From a virus, in the IMG/VR virus record IMGVR_UViG_3300022925_000008, positions 62,001 to 126,000 of that record: a stretch of 64,000 nt of DNA. One strand, given 5' to 3'. Below, one piece after another: positions 22,439 to 30,412 of this stretch. The notes below the pieces were generated by a model, which did not search any database, was not told the DNA's origin, and saw nothing but the letters and a program-made list of their open reading frames with translations. A program made the position numbers and the translations under genes. How positions within the stretch are numbered: the stretch's first letter is position 1; every line of letters starts with the position of its first letter.

Positions 22439-23757
22439 TAAGACTCTGAACTAAACGGGAGAACTTCAATCGTAACGTCTAGTCCCCAGTATTTCAAGAA
22501 CTCTTCATTCTCGCGAATAAGATCATCCTCTCGAACCTTAACGATTTGCGACTTGCTTGTATAATGAATTATGATAGCACCTTTATTCCAACCAGTCTGT
22601 TTCATGTGTCTCATAATATAAGCACAAGCATGACCATAAGACAGTTTGTCAGCAGTAGCAGTAACACAAGCGATACCATGCTGTTCATAGTCTATGTATT
22701 TCTTCTTCGTAAGTTCACCATCTGTGTAGGTAATCAAATTGCCTTTGATTAATCGTTCGTTCGCTTCACGAGTTTTCATCGTAATAAACGACTTGAACGT
22801 TCCGTTGAATGCTACTTTGGTAGGAATAATTCCAGACGTCAAGAAATAATCAGTCAAAAGAACTTTAACATATTCCTTTGCTGATTCATTCGTAGGATCA
22901 AAGTTTGGGAGTTTCTCAGAAACAATGCGATCAAACTGCATTTTGAGGTCGTTCTGAGAGTTTTTTCCACGGAAGGTGTCGCTTTCTCGGTTAAGACCTG
23001 AACCAAGTAGTTCTTGCACAACTGGAAGATCACTAGGATCATTAGTTAGATCTGTCCACGGAACAAAGATGGTAGAAACTTCATTCCATCGTGCCCAATC
23101 AGCAGCAGTAAGTCTAGTATTGCCATCATTAACACAATGGCTACCGTCAGGCATAACAACTACGACGATCGGAGAAAACTTTTCCCTAGCACCTTCTGGG
23201 TTTTCGTTCATATAGTCTCTGATTTTAGTTGCAGTTGCTATATTCGTTAGCACAACTCTAACCTGTTTACGAGAATATGAAAGAACAGTATCTATAGGTG
23301 TCATCACAACAGGATAAAACCCTTCTTCAATGCATTTTATGACATTTTGTGTACGCGCAGATGTTTCTGAGATGGTAGGAGTAAAATCTTCAAAGTCATC
23401 TTCAGCAATAAAATTGATTACATTCTTCATGATATCCGGATCGACTCGCCCATCACCTTTATGTGCACTGTTAACTACATTGTAGAAGTTATCAGGACAT
23501 TCAGAGAGTCCATAGTCGAGTGCCATCCACTCAGCAGAAGTAGTCATAGAGACAGAAGGTCGTGCTAAGATAAAACGGTCAATATGACCAGCGCGATAAT
23601 CATCCCAAAACTCGTTATCATGACCTAAAGATGTTACGTAAGTTAGAGGTTCACCAGCAACTTTAGAACCAATTACCTTTTTACCATTTACTCGGTTCTT
23701 CAAACCATAGAGAATACCATAGTCTGTACCGAAAATTTTAGTTTGTTCAACGTTCAT
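22438..23757 (-). CDS. ParB-like/sulfiredoxin-fold protein of the modification operon
   Basis: In this 439-residue protein, VVVVMPDGSHCVNDGNTRLTAADW (about 197-220) is the ParB/Srx nucleotide-binding signature, with DGNTR at 211-215. The remainder is unlike partition ParB and has no helix-turn-helix I can see. ParB-fold enzymes include CTPases, nucleases and ADP/ATP-dependent serine kinases. It could therefore be a second phosphoryl-transfer enzyme, a nuclease or a DNA-binding factor. It is the first gene of the five-gene operon, 64 nt downstream of promoter copy 10, and ends in TAATG. Confidence 0.75.
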   Translation of the reverse strand: MNVEQTKIFGTDYGILYGLKNRVNGKKVIGSKVAGEPLTYVTSLGHDNEFWDDYRAGHIDRFILARPSVSMTTSAEWMALDYGLSECPDNFYNVVNSAHKGDGRVDPDIMKNVINFIAEDDFEDFTPTISETSARTQNVIKCIEEGFYPVVMTPIDTVLSYSRKQVRVVLTNIATATKIRDYMNENPEGAREKFSPIVVVVMPDGSHCVNDGNTRLTAADWARWNEVSTIFVPWTDLTNDPSDLPVVQELLGSGLNRESDTFRGKNSQNDLKMQFDRIVSEKLPNFDPTNESAKEYVKVLLTDYFLTSGIIPTKVAFNGTFKSFITMKTREANERLIKGNLITYTDGELTKKKYIDYEQHGIACVTATADKLSYGHACAYIMRHMKQTGWNKGAIIIHYTSKSQIVKVREDDLIRENEEFLKYWGLDVTIEVLPFSSES

Positions 23758-23820
23758 ATTTTTTTCCTTAATTAATAAAGTGATTTATTTTGACCCACCT
23801 CAATGGCGGATACGAAAAGA

Positions 23821-23866
23821 ATTATACTCTATTTTTTTAAGAAAGTAAAGTTTATGTAAGTAATTG
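23821..23866 (-). promoter_or_regulatory. Early promoter of the modification operon, box family copy 10
   Basis: CAATTACTTA (23857-23866), CTTTACTTT at the -35 (close to the T4 early GTTTACTTT), then GAGTATAAT (TATAAT at 23821-23826), with 40 nt from box start to TATAAT. The leader before the ParB-like ATG is 63 nt. Confidence 0.85.
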
Positions 23867-24388
23867 ATTTTGTTCAGTTTTTTTGTAAGAAGAAGCAAGA
23901 GAACCTTTTCTACCGGAGTAAAGTGCCTTGCGGATGATGGGGTCTTTGTTATAGTAGACGCCTTCTGAATAAGTCGAACCACCGATCTTGAAGATCGATA
24001 GACTGGCGCCACTTTTCTGTTTGCCCCAGAAAAAGAACCCGCATTTCTCATAGAAGGCCACAGCATCAGGTTCTGCAGAAACGCGGAAATACAATGCTTT
24101 GTTTTCTATAGCGTAACTTAAAGAATAATCAGTTAACATTCTACCCACACCCTTGCCGCGATGTTTATTAAAAGTGTGCAACAACTGCAGGTTGGCGACT
24201 TTGGGTTCTCGTTTAGAGATAGTCGTTATGATAGCGCCCAATAATTCATCGTTTTCCCACGCTCCCACGCAAAACTCCCATTGTTTCTGCATATTTGCTT
24301 TGGCAACAAAGGTTTTGGCAAATTTGTCTGCAGGATCTTCGGTAATACAAGAACGAAATTCTTCTAAAGTGCAACTACGCAACTTCAT
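23852..24388 (-). CDS. GNAT-family acetyltransferase
   Basis: This 178-residue protein has the GNAT core: LLGAIITTISKREPKVANLQLLHTF, then HRGKGVGRMLTDY near residues 75-87 (the acetyl-CoA pyrophosphate loop, form R-G-x-G-x-G), and AEPDAVAFYEKCGFFFWG near 103-120. The acceptor is unknown. It overlaps the amidoligase gene by 14 nt and precedes the TET operon. Acetylation of an amine on the modified base, or of the amidoligase product, is a contextual inference. The last codons overlap promoter copy 10. Confidence 0.88.
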   Translation of the reverse strand: MKLRSCTLEEFRSCITEDPADKFAKTFVAKANMQKQWEFCVGAWENDELLGAIITTISKREPKVANLQLLHTFNKHRGKGVGRMLTDYSLSYAIENKALYFRVSAEPDAVAFYEKCGFFFWGKQKSGASLSIFKIGGSTYSEGVYYNKDPIIRKALYSGRKGSLASSYKKTEQNQLLT

Positions 24389-25265
24389 TATATACCCTTA
24401 CCTTGGTACCTCTACCTTGAATTCCTCTTTCTTTGGCATATTTGGTTTTTAACCACCCAGCATATTCTTCTAAGTTCCACACAAAGGGAGGAAAGGTATA
24501 ATCATGCATGAATAAAAGTTCTGAAACTGATGGACCATCGTTCAATGCAGCATCAATAAAATCAAGGGCGAATCTAAATTGTGATTCTACCTCTGCACGT
24601 TTTGTAGTAGAGCGAAAACAACGAAACTCAATAGTTCCAGTATGCTTCATACAATATGTGTTGATCGCATAACGAAACGGACGACCCATTGACACTCCGT
24701 CTTTGCCAGCAGCGTGCAGTTTAATAAAATGGTTGAAGTCCGTGGCAAGATTAATAATGTTGTTGCTCATATATTCTGGCATTTGTCGACCACCATCATA
24801 TTTAAGATACATCTTGGCACCCCTGGTTAATTTCATTTCATGATGATCATAGAATCCATAACACGCTTCGACAGTATCTTCTTGATTTTCCGCCACATAT
24901 GCTATTAGTTTTTTGAGAGCTGTAATATCATCTTTCAACCCAGGAACAAATACATGAAGGTGTCCATGATTGACAACGCTTGCTGTCGGAGTATCGCCAT
25001 GAGCAACAAATAGATCATGCAGTTCCATTACACGGTCTGCTTGTTCTTGCCATGTTTTGGTAGGTTTTGTATTAATCTCTCCACCATAAGGAGGAGATTC
25101 TCCGAGAGGATCACACGCCACATACTGGTATGGGGGATTGAGATTTAAAATGTCGGTCTCAGAATATTCCCAACTCCCCAGATGTTCTGGTATTTCTAAC
25201 CTACGATCAATATCACCCCACTCAATTTCGTAACCCCACGTAAAATCATTCTTATCAAAACTCAT
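24375..25265 (-). CDS. Amidoligase (COOH-NH2 ligase, glutamine-synthetase-like fold)
   Basis: The 296-residue protein shows amidoligase-2 landmarks: GYEIEWGD near 11-18 (paired acidic metal ligands), VVNHGHLHVFVPG at 97-109 (HxHxH), RYAINTY near 198-204 and HTGTIEFRCFRST at 208-220 (TIEFR). These enzymes form amide bonds using ATP. They are often paired with class II glutamine amidotransferases that supply ammonia, exactly as here, with an ATGA overlap. Targets in phages are not known; side-chain building on a DNA base, or a peptide or cell-wall substrate, are both possible. Confidence 0.85.
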   Translation of the reverse strand: MSFDKNDFTWGYEIEWGDIDRRLEIPEHLGSWEYSETDILNLNPPYQYVACDPLGESPPYGGEINTKPTKTWQEQADRVMELHDLFVAHGDTPTASVVNHGHLHVFVPGLKDDITALKKLIAYVAENQEDTVEACYGFYDHHEMKLTRGAKMYLKYDGGRQMPEYMSNNIINLATDFNHFIKLHAAGKDGVSMGRPFRYAINTYCMKHTGTIEFRCFRSTTKRAEVESQFRFALDFIDAALNDGPSVSELLFMHDYTFPPFVWNLEEYAGWLKTKYAKERGIQGRGTKVRVYNEVA

Positions 25266-25948
25266 TGCAAATCCTCAAAAATATGTTTTATGTTAAATGG
25301 CACAGTACAATCGTATATTTTCATTTGATCTTTTTCAACAACATAATTATGTAACTGATCAGTTTTATGTATATCCCTTAATCCTGCGCGTCTTGCAACG
25401 TCTGCAGTAGACGTAAATATGATACCCCTTTCGTGCATACTATACCAGAGTGGACGTTCATGGTTACGAAAGGCAGTCAACGAATTGTTCTTACTGTTAA
25501 GTGCACAGACCGCCATGCTTGCGGTAGGAAAGTCAATGAATGGGTGTGAATCGTTTTCTAGACTTCTCAATATCAACTCAGAGTCATTATTAGTTTCACA
25601 CTTGTACAACCAGTTTACTTTTGGTTCTTGAGAAACAACGCCGTTGTGTGATATTGAGATATTTTCGGCAGCGAGGGGTTGGGGATATTTTAGATCAGAC
25701 GTAGAGTATCTTGTATGACCTATCATGTACAGATTGCCGTTGCTATGAATTGCATCAAAGAGATCAAACTTCTGGAAGAATTCTTCGGCGGGGATACGGT
25801 CTTTAACTGTTACCAAACCACTTTCGGTAATATATGAAAGTCCGGTCGAATGTTTTCCGCGGATTTGAGATTCATAGAATAAATTTTCAACTAGAGCGAG
25901 ATCCTCTTCTTGGACATTTTTCAAATAAATTCCCAAAACTCCGCACAT
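25262..25948 (-). CDS. Class II glutamine amidotransferase (Ntn hydrolase)
   Basis: I start at ATG 25948, so that Cys2 (MCGVLGIY) becomes the N-terminal nucleophile; an earlier start codon at 25951 would block it. Other landmarks are R30-G (RGKHSTGL), GHTRYST at 77-83 (Arg for glutamine carboxylate), SHNGVV at 100-105 (oxyanion Asn-Gly) and NNDSE at 120-124 (Asp). It is glutaminase only, with no synthetase or isomerase domain in the 228 residues. The ammonia acceptor enzyme is probably the coupled amidoligase. The start overlaps the ferredoxin stop as TGATG. Confidence 0.92.
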   Translation of the reverse strand: MCGVLGIYLKNVQEEDLALVENLFYESQIRGKHSTGLSYITESGLVTVKDRIPAEEFFQKFDLFDAIHSNGNLYMIGHTRYSTSDLKYPQPLAAENISISHNGVVSQEPKVNWLYKCETNNDSELILRSLENDSHPFIDFPTASMAVCALNSKNNSLTAFRNHERPLWYSMHERGIIFTSTADVARRAGLRDIHKTDQLHNYVVEKDQMKIYDCTVPFNIKHIFEDLQ

Positions 25949-26109
25949 CAATTATCTCTCTCATCTTTTTTTACAAGGTAAGTTATATTATGCCCTATTA
26001 TACTAGAATTGTCAAGGCATTTCCCACATTTCGTTCCAACTTTGTTTATCAAAAAAGGTTCTTTATCCAGCATCTTCTCAGTTATGGCATTACAAATGCA
26101 AATGTACAT
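25948..26109 (-). CDS. Bfd-like [2Fe-2S] ferredoxin, 53 aa
   Basis: This short frame reads MYICICNAITEKMLDKEP, then a shortened middle and GTKCGKCLDN. The CxC...CxxC cysteines and the CICNAxTE opening match bacterioferritin-associated ferredoxin (Bfd/NirB [2Fe-2S] domain). The domain usually has about 55-65 residues, so this version is slightly short. Overlaps at both ends (TAATG before, TGATG after) show it is part of the polycistron. It may donate electrons to a redox partner, possibly to reduce iron for the dioxygenase; that is inference. Confidence 0.75.
   Translation of the reverse strand: MYICICNAITEKMLDKEPFLINKVGTKCGKCLDNSSIIGHNITYLVKKDERDN
25987..26015 (-). promoter_or_regulatory. 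Possible sigma70-type promoter inside the ferredoxin gene
   Basis: On the minus strand TTGACA, a 17-nt spacer and CATAAT occur 39 nt before the amidotransferase start, but within the ferredoxin coding frame. It could add transcription of the amidotransferase-amidoligase-GNAT genes. Confidence 0.45.
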
Positions 26110-26216
26110 TACGTGAATATAGTTACGATAATTGATATTATAAGAACGTTGGATATCGTTCCACTAATAAACCCATAACAGAACTTTTCAAACAATTCGT
26201 CTTTATAGTTTTTCAT
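26109..26216 (-). CDS. Tiny membrane peptide, 35 aa
   Basis: The frame MKNYKDELFEKFCYGFISGT ends in a hydrophobic Ile-rich segment. It begins just after the cytidylyltransferase stop and ends as TAATG on the ferredoxin start. Full use of the gap and coupling support it; its size leaves doubt. Confidence 0.5.
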   Translation of the reverse strand: MKNYKDELFEKFCYGFISGTISNVLIISIIVTIFT

Positions 26217-26217
26217 A

Positions 26218-26634
26218 TTATGAAACCTCAGAAACTCTTTTTCTTAAATCGCTTGTTGAAAACCTATGGTCTCTCTTATTAAAATAAATTTCAATTCCTC
26301 GACTGGCACATATTGCGCGTCCAGTAAACTTATTATCTTTATATTCAGATCCTATTATTCTAACATCAAAATTGTACATTGTCAAGATGTCTTCGAGATC
26401 TTGTTCAGTTTGGTATGGAATAATTTCGTCGACGTATTTAATAGCATTTAGTTGTGCGTAACGTTCTACAAGGGTTTGTACCGGAGAGTTTTTGTTTGCC
26501 CGATCAACGCTAGGGTCAACCTGTAATCCGCAGATCAAATAGTCGCACTGGTCTTTTGCTTCTCGAAGCATCGCAACATGTCCTGCGTGGAGAAGATCGA
26601 AAGTGCTTGCAGTAAATCCTACTATACGTTCCAT
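26218..26634 (-). CDS. Glycerol-3-phosphate-type cytidylyltransferase
   Basis: From ATG 26634 the 138-residue protein reads VGFTASTFDLLHAGHVAMLREA, the HxGH nucleotidyltransferase motif in TagD/GCT form. Further on are NSPVQTLVERYAQL and, at the C-terminus, HRFSTSDLRKRV, which is the second nucleotide-binding motif (family form RTxGISTT). Such enzymes make CDP-activated alcohols. Relatives are common in T4-like marine phages; the phage role is unknown. A longer frame to 26706 would overlap the gene upstream and lacks a start signal. Confidence 0.85.
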   Translation of the reverse strand: MERIVGFTASTFDLLHAGHVAMLREAKDQCDYLICGLQVDPSVDRANKNSPVQTLVERYAQLNAIKYVDEIIPYQTEQDLEDILTMYNFDVRIIGSEYKDNKFTGRAICASRGIEIYFNKRDHRFSTSDLRKRVSEVS

Positions 26635-26822
26635 GATCTTCCTTCTTCGATGGCATCCTGCGCGCATTGAATATATTCGCGATCTTCTTCTGAAAGAATG
26701 CTCCAAAATTTACTGACTTCTAATGTAAGATCATAAACTTCATCTATGTGCTCTAGATGATAATTGGATTCCATCAATTCTTGTATATAATCTAATCTAG
26801 ATTTGATTTTTTGTCTTAACAT
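26622..26822 (-). CDS. Hypothetical helical protein, 66 aa
   Basis: The frame starts as TAATG on the lysin stop at 26822 and overlaps the cytidylyltransferase start by 13 nt. The product (MLRQKIKSRLDYIQELMES...) is predicted fully helical and acidic. No family is recognised. Confidence 0.65.
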   Translation of the reverse strand: MLRQKIKSRLDYIQELMESNYHLEHIDEVYDLTLEVSKFWSILSEEDREYIQCAQDAIEEGRSWNV

Positions 26823-27472
26823 TAATGCCACCGATAAAACTTATGAGATCCAATCCTACCAACGGGAACCATACCCCTGTCGTTGATCCAGTTTGGCGTT
26901 ACGTATGTCGCGTGATAATGTGTAGCACCTTCTGTGATGCCTCTCCAACCGCCTCGTAGAGACATCTCGGCAATGATTTGTGATTCAATATAGGCATCTG
27001 TTTCCATAGGTTCATCACTCAACCCATCACAGAACCAAGAGAAGTGACACATACCACGAACCGGAACCTCGTTACCTTTCCAGTTGGTTCGCATCACTGA
27101 CTGGTTGACAACTTCGCAGACGGTGTCGGGGAACAGATTGCTATCAACCCTGTTTAAGACTACATCAGCAACAGCAACACGCCCAGCGAAATTATCACTC
27201 CGAGACTCGTGATAAACATTAAGAGCGAGGCATTCCAATTCTTGGATTCTTGCAGCTTCCTCTGCATCTCTTGATCCGCTTGGTGCAAATTTTGGTTCTT
27301 CTTCAAGTGTTTGAAGTGGCGGTTCAATTGCCGTTGTTTCTTCAATCGGTTTGGGGATCTCATCGGTTCCTCCTAAAAATATTAGGGCACTGGTCACAAT
27401 CAAGAAAGAGAAAAATAAACCCAGGAACCATACGAATCTATTAGTCGCTTGAAATATCGGAAGGTTCTTCAT
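26822..27472 (-). CDS. SleB-type cell-wall hydrolase with N-terminal membrane anchor
   Basis: This protein of about 216 residues has a hydrophobic N-terminal segment (FVWFLGLFFSFLIVTSALIFL) that would act as a signal anchor. A Pro/Glu-rich linker follows, and then the Hydrolase_2 (SleB/CwlJ) domain from about residue 75: ECLALNVYHESRSDNFAGRVAVADVVLNRV with the catalytic Glu, then GMCHFSWFCDG and ATHYHATYVTPNW. The family contains lytic transglycosylases acting on peptidoglycan. The anchored form fits a SAR-like endolysin. It lies next to helicase gp41 and not in a late lysis cassette. An ATG three codons upstream (27481) is an alternative start. Confidence 0.88.
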   Translation of the reverse strand: MKNLPIFQATNRFVWFLGLFFSFLIVTSALIFLGGTDEIPKPIEETTAIEPPLQTLEEEPKFAPSGSRDAEEAARIQELECLALNVYHESRSDNFAGRVAVADVVLNRVDSNLFPDTVCEVVNQSVMRTNWKGNEVPVRGMCHFSWFCDGLSDEPMETDAYIESQIIAEMSLRGGWRGITEGATHYHATYVTPNWINDRGMVPVGRIGSHKFYRWH

Positions 27473-27698
27473 ATGTTGCATTACCCCACACTTTTGATGA
27501 ATTCAATTTCTTTCCATACTCATTAGTAAATATCATCTCATTATCTTCCCCGTCCCAATCACAATGCACTGCATCAAACGCTTCTAATATAGCACCCCAA
27601 GTCTGAGCTGCTCCAACAATACATCCTTCTCTTCTACCCCAGTAAAAAGCAGCTGCCATACAAATTATCGTTAACAATGTTTGTTCGAATGGTTCCAT
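27441..27698 (-). CDS. Small membrane-associated protein, 85 aa
   Basis: A hydrophobic N-terminal helix (EQTLLTIICMAAAFYWGRREG) is followed by an acidic soluble part. The ATG follows AGGAGAAACGTCT. It overlaps the lysin start by about 30 nt, so it may act with it at the membrane (holin, antiholin or spanin partner); this is inferred from position only. Confidence 0.65.
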   Translation of the reverse strand: MEPFEQTLLTIICMAAAFYWGRREGCIVGAAQTWGAILEAFDAVHCDWDGEDNEMIFTNEYGKKLNSSKVWGNATYEEPSDISSD

Positions 27699-27709
27699 AG
27701 ACGTTTCTC

Positions 27710-29095
27710 CTAGAAAATTTTAATAGAACTGAGTTTTTCCCCAGATACCCTCCTTCCAGCGTCGCTATTATCAAACACAGGCCCAGTGTCTTGGACAAGG
27801 TCTTGCGTAGCATTATCAATGTCATACAGTCTCATTTTAGATCGATCAACCCCAATACAAAAACGTTTATTTGAATTGGGATCGTTATATCGATTCTTCA
27901 ATTGTTTAACCATAATTTGATTGAGTCCTTCAAGTTCTTCGTTTGATACTAAAGCGAACATAAGATCCGCAGTCGCCGGTAAACCGAACGATTCAGAAGT
28001 ATCCTCAAGTCCAGGGTCAGAGTTACCAAATCCACTTCTTGTGGTTTGGGTCGCTGACATGATAGGGACATTAAACTCTACCGCCAATCCTCTCATCTCT
28101 TCGGCGATAGCCTTAATGTATGAGTAAGAATTAATTACACCGCCCATTCCCTTCATTCTTGAAGATGCACATATATTTAGATAATCTATGAAAATTATTT
28201 CTGGTTTAAATGATTTTTTTAATTTTAGTTCGTTAAGCAATGCACGGAAATGACTAGTATGCGCAGCACCAGTAGGGTATTCTTTAACAATAAGTTTACC
28301 TTTGGTTTTTGCTGCTATCTTACCAACCCGATCTCTGAATGTTTGTTTAGACATATGATCTAAAGAACCAATCGGCACGTTCATCAAATTTGCATCAATC
28401 CTCTCGGCGATACGTTCTTCGGCCATTTCCATTGTTATGTAAAGAACGTTATGACCAAGGGAAAGGCAACTGGCAGCATGATGACACATAAAGAGACTTT
28501 TACCCACGCCTGTACCAGCCAGTGCGATGTTCAGAGTCTTATTGGGAAGACCACCTTTGGTGATGGTGTTAAGGTATTCCAAATCAAAGGGAATACGGTC
28601 TTCTTGCTCATGATAAAAGTCGTATCGCTCATCTACATTTTCTAAATAGTCATGTCCAACATTAGTGTCAAAACAGACTGCCAGTGCCTCTGTTAACACA
28701 TCAGGAATTGCATTTTTAGACAATTTCTGATGCTTGCCATCAATTATCTGGATTGATTCCATGATGGCATTATACACCGCACGGTCTTGACACCACTTCT
28801 CAGTTGTGTCTAATAACCATTCACTGTCTTCTTTCTTTGCCTGAAAAATATCAGGAAGAATGTCGATAGCGTGGGTGTACATTTCTGGATTAAGACCGAC
28901 TTCATCAATCTCAATCTTAAACGCTTCGAGGGATGGAAGTTTATTATATTTGGAAACAAACTTCACTACCTGATTAAATAACTCACGGTAGATACCCTCA
29001 AAATAGTCTTTCTTAACAAACGGTAGAACCTTTCGCATAAAAGGTTCGTTGGTTAAAATGTTTCTTAAGATAGTTTTTTCTAAATCAATGTTCAT
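27710..29095 (-). CDS. 41: gp41 replicative DNA helicase
   Basis: I start at ATG 29095, inside the end of the preceding frame; an upstream ATG at 29137 would overlap it more. The 461-residue product is a DnaB/RecA-type hexameric helicase. The N-terminal domain spans about residues 1-130, Walker A (AGTGVGKS) is at 193-200, and IIFIDYLNICASS (Walker B) is near 305. It unwinds the fork with gp43 and the primase. It follows uvsX as in T4, although T4 gene 40 is absent. Confidence 0.96.
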   Translation of the reverse strand: MNIDLEKTILRNILTNEPFMRKVLPFVKKDYFEGIYRELFNQVVKFVSKYNKLPSLEAFKIEIDEVGLNPEMYTHAIDILPDIFQAKKEDSEWLLDTTEKWCQDRAVYNAIMESIQIIDGKHQKLSKNAIPDVLTEALAVCFDTNVGHDYLENVDERYDFYHEQEDRIPFDLEYLNTITKGGLPNKTLNIALAGTGVGKSLFMCHHAASCLSLGHNVLYITMEMAEERIAERIDANLMNVPIGSLDHMSKQTFRDRVGKIAAKTKGKLIVKEYPTGAAHTSHFRALLNELKLKKSFKPEIIFIDYLNICASSRMKGMGGVINSYSYIKAIAEEMRGLAVEFNVPIMSATQTTRSGFGNSDPGLEDTSESFGLPATADLMFALVSNEELEGLNQIMVKQLKNRYNDPNSNKRFCIGVDRSKMRLYDIDNATQDLVQDTGPVFDNSDAGRRVSGEKLSSIKIF

Positions 29096-29387
29096 TAATG
29101 TCCTTGGTCGCGAGTGATCCATTTCCTGCTGCTTCATCTAGAACAGTTTCTAGAATAGATCCCACAAATTCTTGAAGTTCAACATTACTAACTGAAAGAG
29201 AATCGTCAGGAGAATATATTATTGTAAAGTTAAAATTCAAACATTTCAAGGGGCCATTAAAAGAAATATTACCAAATCGGATAATAGTTTCAACAAAATC
29301 CCCTTTTAAGATTCTTATATCCCAACCCTGCGAATTATCATCGTCTGTTGGTATAAGTTCAAAATCTATTCCTTCGTGAAAACTCAT
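29085..29387 (-). CDS. Conserved hypothetical protein between uvsX and gp41, 100 aa
   Basis: This acidic beta-rich protein (MSFHEGIDFELIPTDDDNSQGWDIRILKGDFVETIIRFGN...) is coupled to uvsX by TAATG and to gp41 by an 11-nt overlap. Similar small proteins stand at this place in other marine T4-like phages, suggesting a replication accessory factor. No named family. Confidence 0.7.
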   Translation of the reverse strand: MSFHEGIDFELIPTDDDNSQGWDIRILKGDFVETIIRFGNISFNGPLKCLNFNFTIIYSPDDSLSVSNVELQEFVGSILETVLDEAAGNGSLATKDINEH

Positions 29388-30409
29388 TACTCTTCTTCCA
29401 GTTCTAATTGGATTTCTGTCTTATTTCCAATCTGATACATCTTAGAAACAAATTCAGAGAACTGCGCGTCTTCTAAAATGTCTTTCCAGAATTCACTATT
29501 CAATTCACTAGCACGATACTTTTTATCTTCACGCGGTTTTTGATACCAACCGTTAGATGGTTTGACAACCCATCCACCTGCCATGGCAATGTCAAGTAGA
29601 CCAGACATCTCATCAATGCCGCCATCCCAAGTAACGCTGATTGGAATCTTGCTTTTCTCTTTTACATAACGAGACTTATCCACATTTACAATAAAATCAT
29701 ATCCAGTGATTTCGGTACCAGTTTTGTTCTGTCGTCGACCGATAATCCAGATGTTGTCGGCAGAGTAATAGATGCCAGTACCACCACCAACAATATCTTT
29801 AGGGAACAATCCAATCTCTTTGTAGGTATGATTGACCGCGAGGAGCGGAATGTTCTTCATCGTCAAATAGGGTGTGGTCATACGAAACAAACCTTTCAGT
29901 GCTTTTGCTCGTGACATATCGGCAACAGACTTCTCGTTCAAAGTATCTTCCATTTCTTTCTTCGAAGCAAGGTTGCCTATAGAATCAATGACAATAATTA
30001 CTTTCTCTTTTTTATCAATACTTTCAAGTTGTGCAATAATATCAAACTTTAATTCTTCGACGTTGGTGATTGGGATATGCAAAACTCTATCCAAATCAAT
30101 ATCAAAGGTTTCAAAGTAAGACTGAGGAGATCCAAACTCAGAATCGTAAAACATCATTACTGCTTCAGGGTCTGAATTAAGATATGCAGATGCAATTTTA
30201 AGAGCAAACGATGTCTTGAAGTGTTTTGATGGACCCGCTAGAACGGTCAACCCTGAAGAGATCCCGCCCGAGAGGGAACCAGAGAGCGCGACGTTCAACA
30301 TCGGCACGTCTGTGGGGATTTGTTCTTTATTGGCAAAGAACTCCGACTTAGACAGCACCTCTGTGTGATCTAGCTTGCTGTTCTTTTTTAGTTTCGACAT
30401 TAACGACAT
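29387..30409 (-). CDS. uvsX: UvsX RecA-like recombinase
   Basis: This 340-residue RecA-fold strand-exchange protein has the T4-type Walker A GPSKHFKT at 59-66 and VIIVIDSIGNLASK (Walker B) near 137-150. The acidic C-terminal tail ends in ELEEE. It works with UvsY (44448-44891) in recombination-dependent replication. AGGAATTAAAAT precedes the ATG. Confidence 0.97.
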   Translation of the reverse strand: MSLMSKLKKNSKLDHTEVLSKSEFFANKEQIPTDVPMLNVALSGSLSGGISSGLTVLAGPSKHFKTSFALKIASAYLNSDPEAVMMFYDSEFGSPQSYFETFDIDLDRVLHIPITNVEELKFDIIAQLESIDKKEKVIIVIDSIGNLASKKEMEDTLNEKSVADMSRAKALKGLFRMTTPYLTMKNIPLLAVNHTYKEIGLFPKDIVGGGTGIYYSADNIWIIGRRQNKTGTEITGYDFIVNVDKSRYVKEKSKIPISVTWDGGIDEMSGLLDIAMAGGWVVKPSNGWYQKPREDKKYRASELNSEFWKDILEDAQFSEFVSKMYQIGNKTEIQLELEEE

Positions 30410-30412
30410 ATT

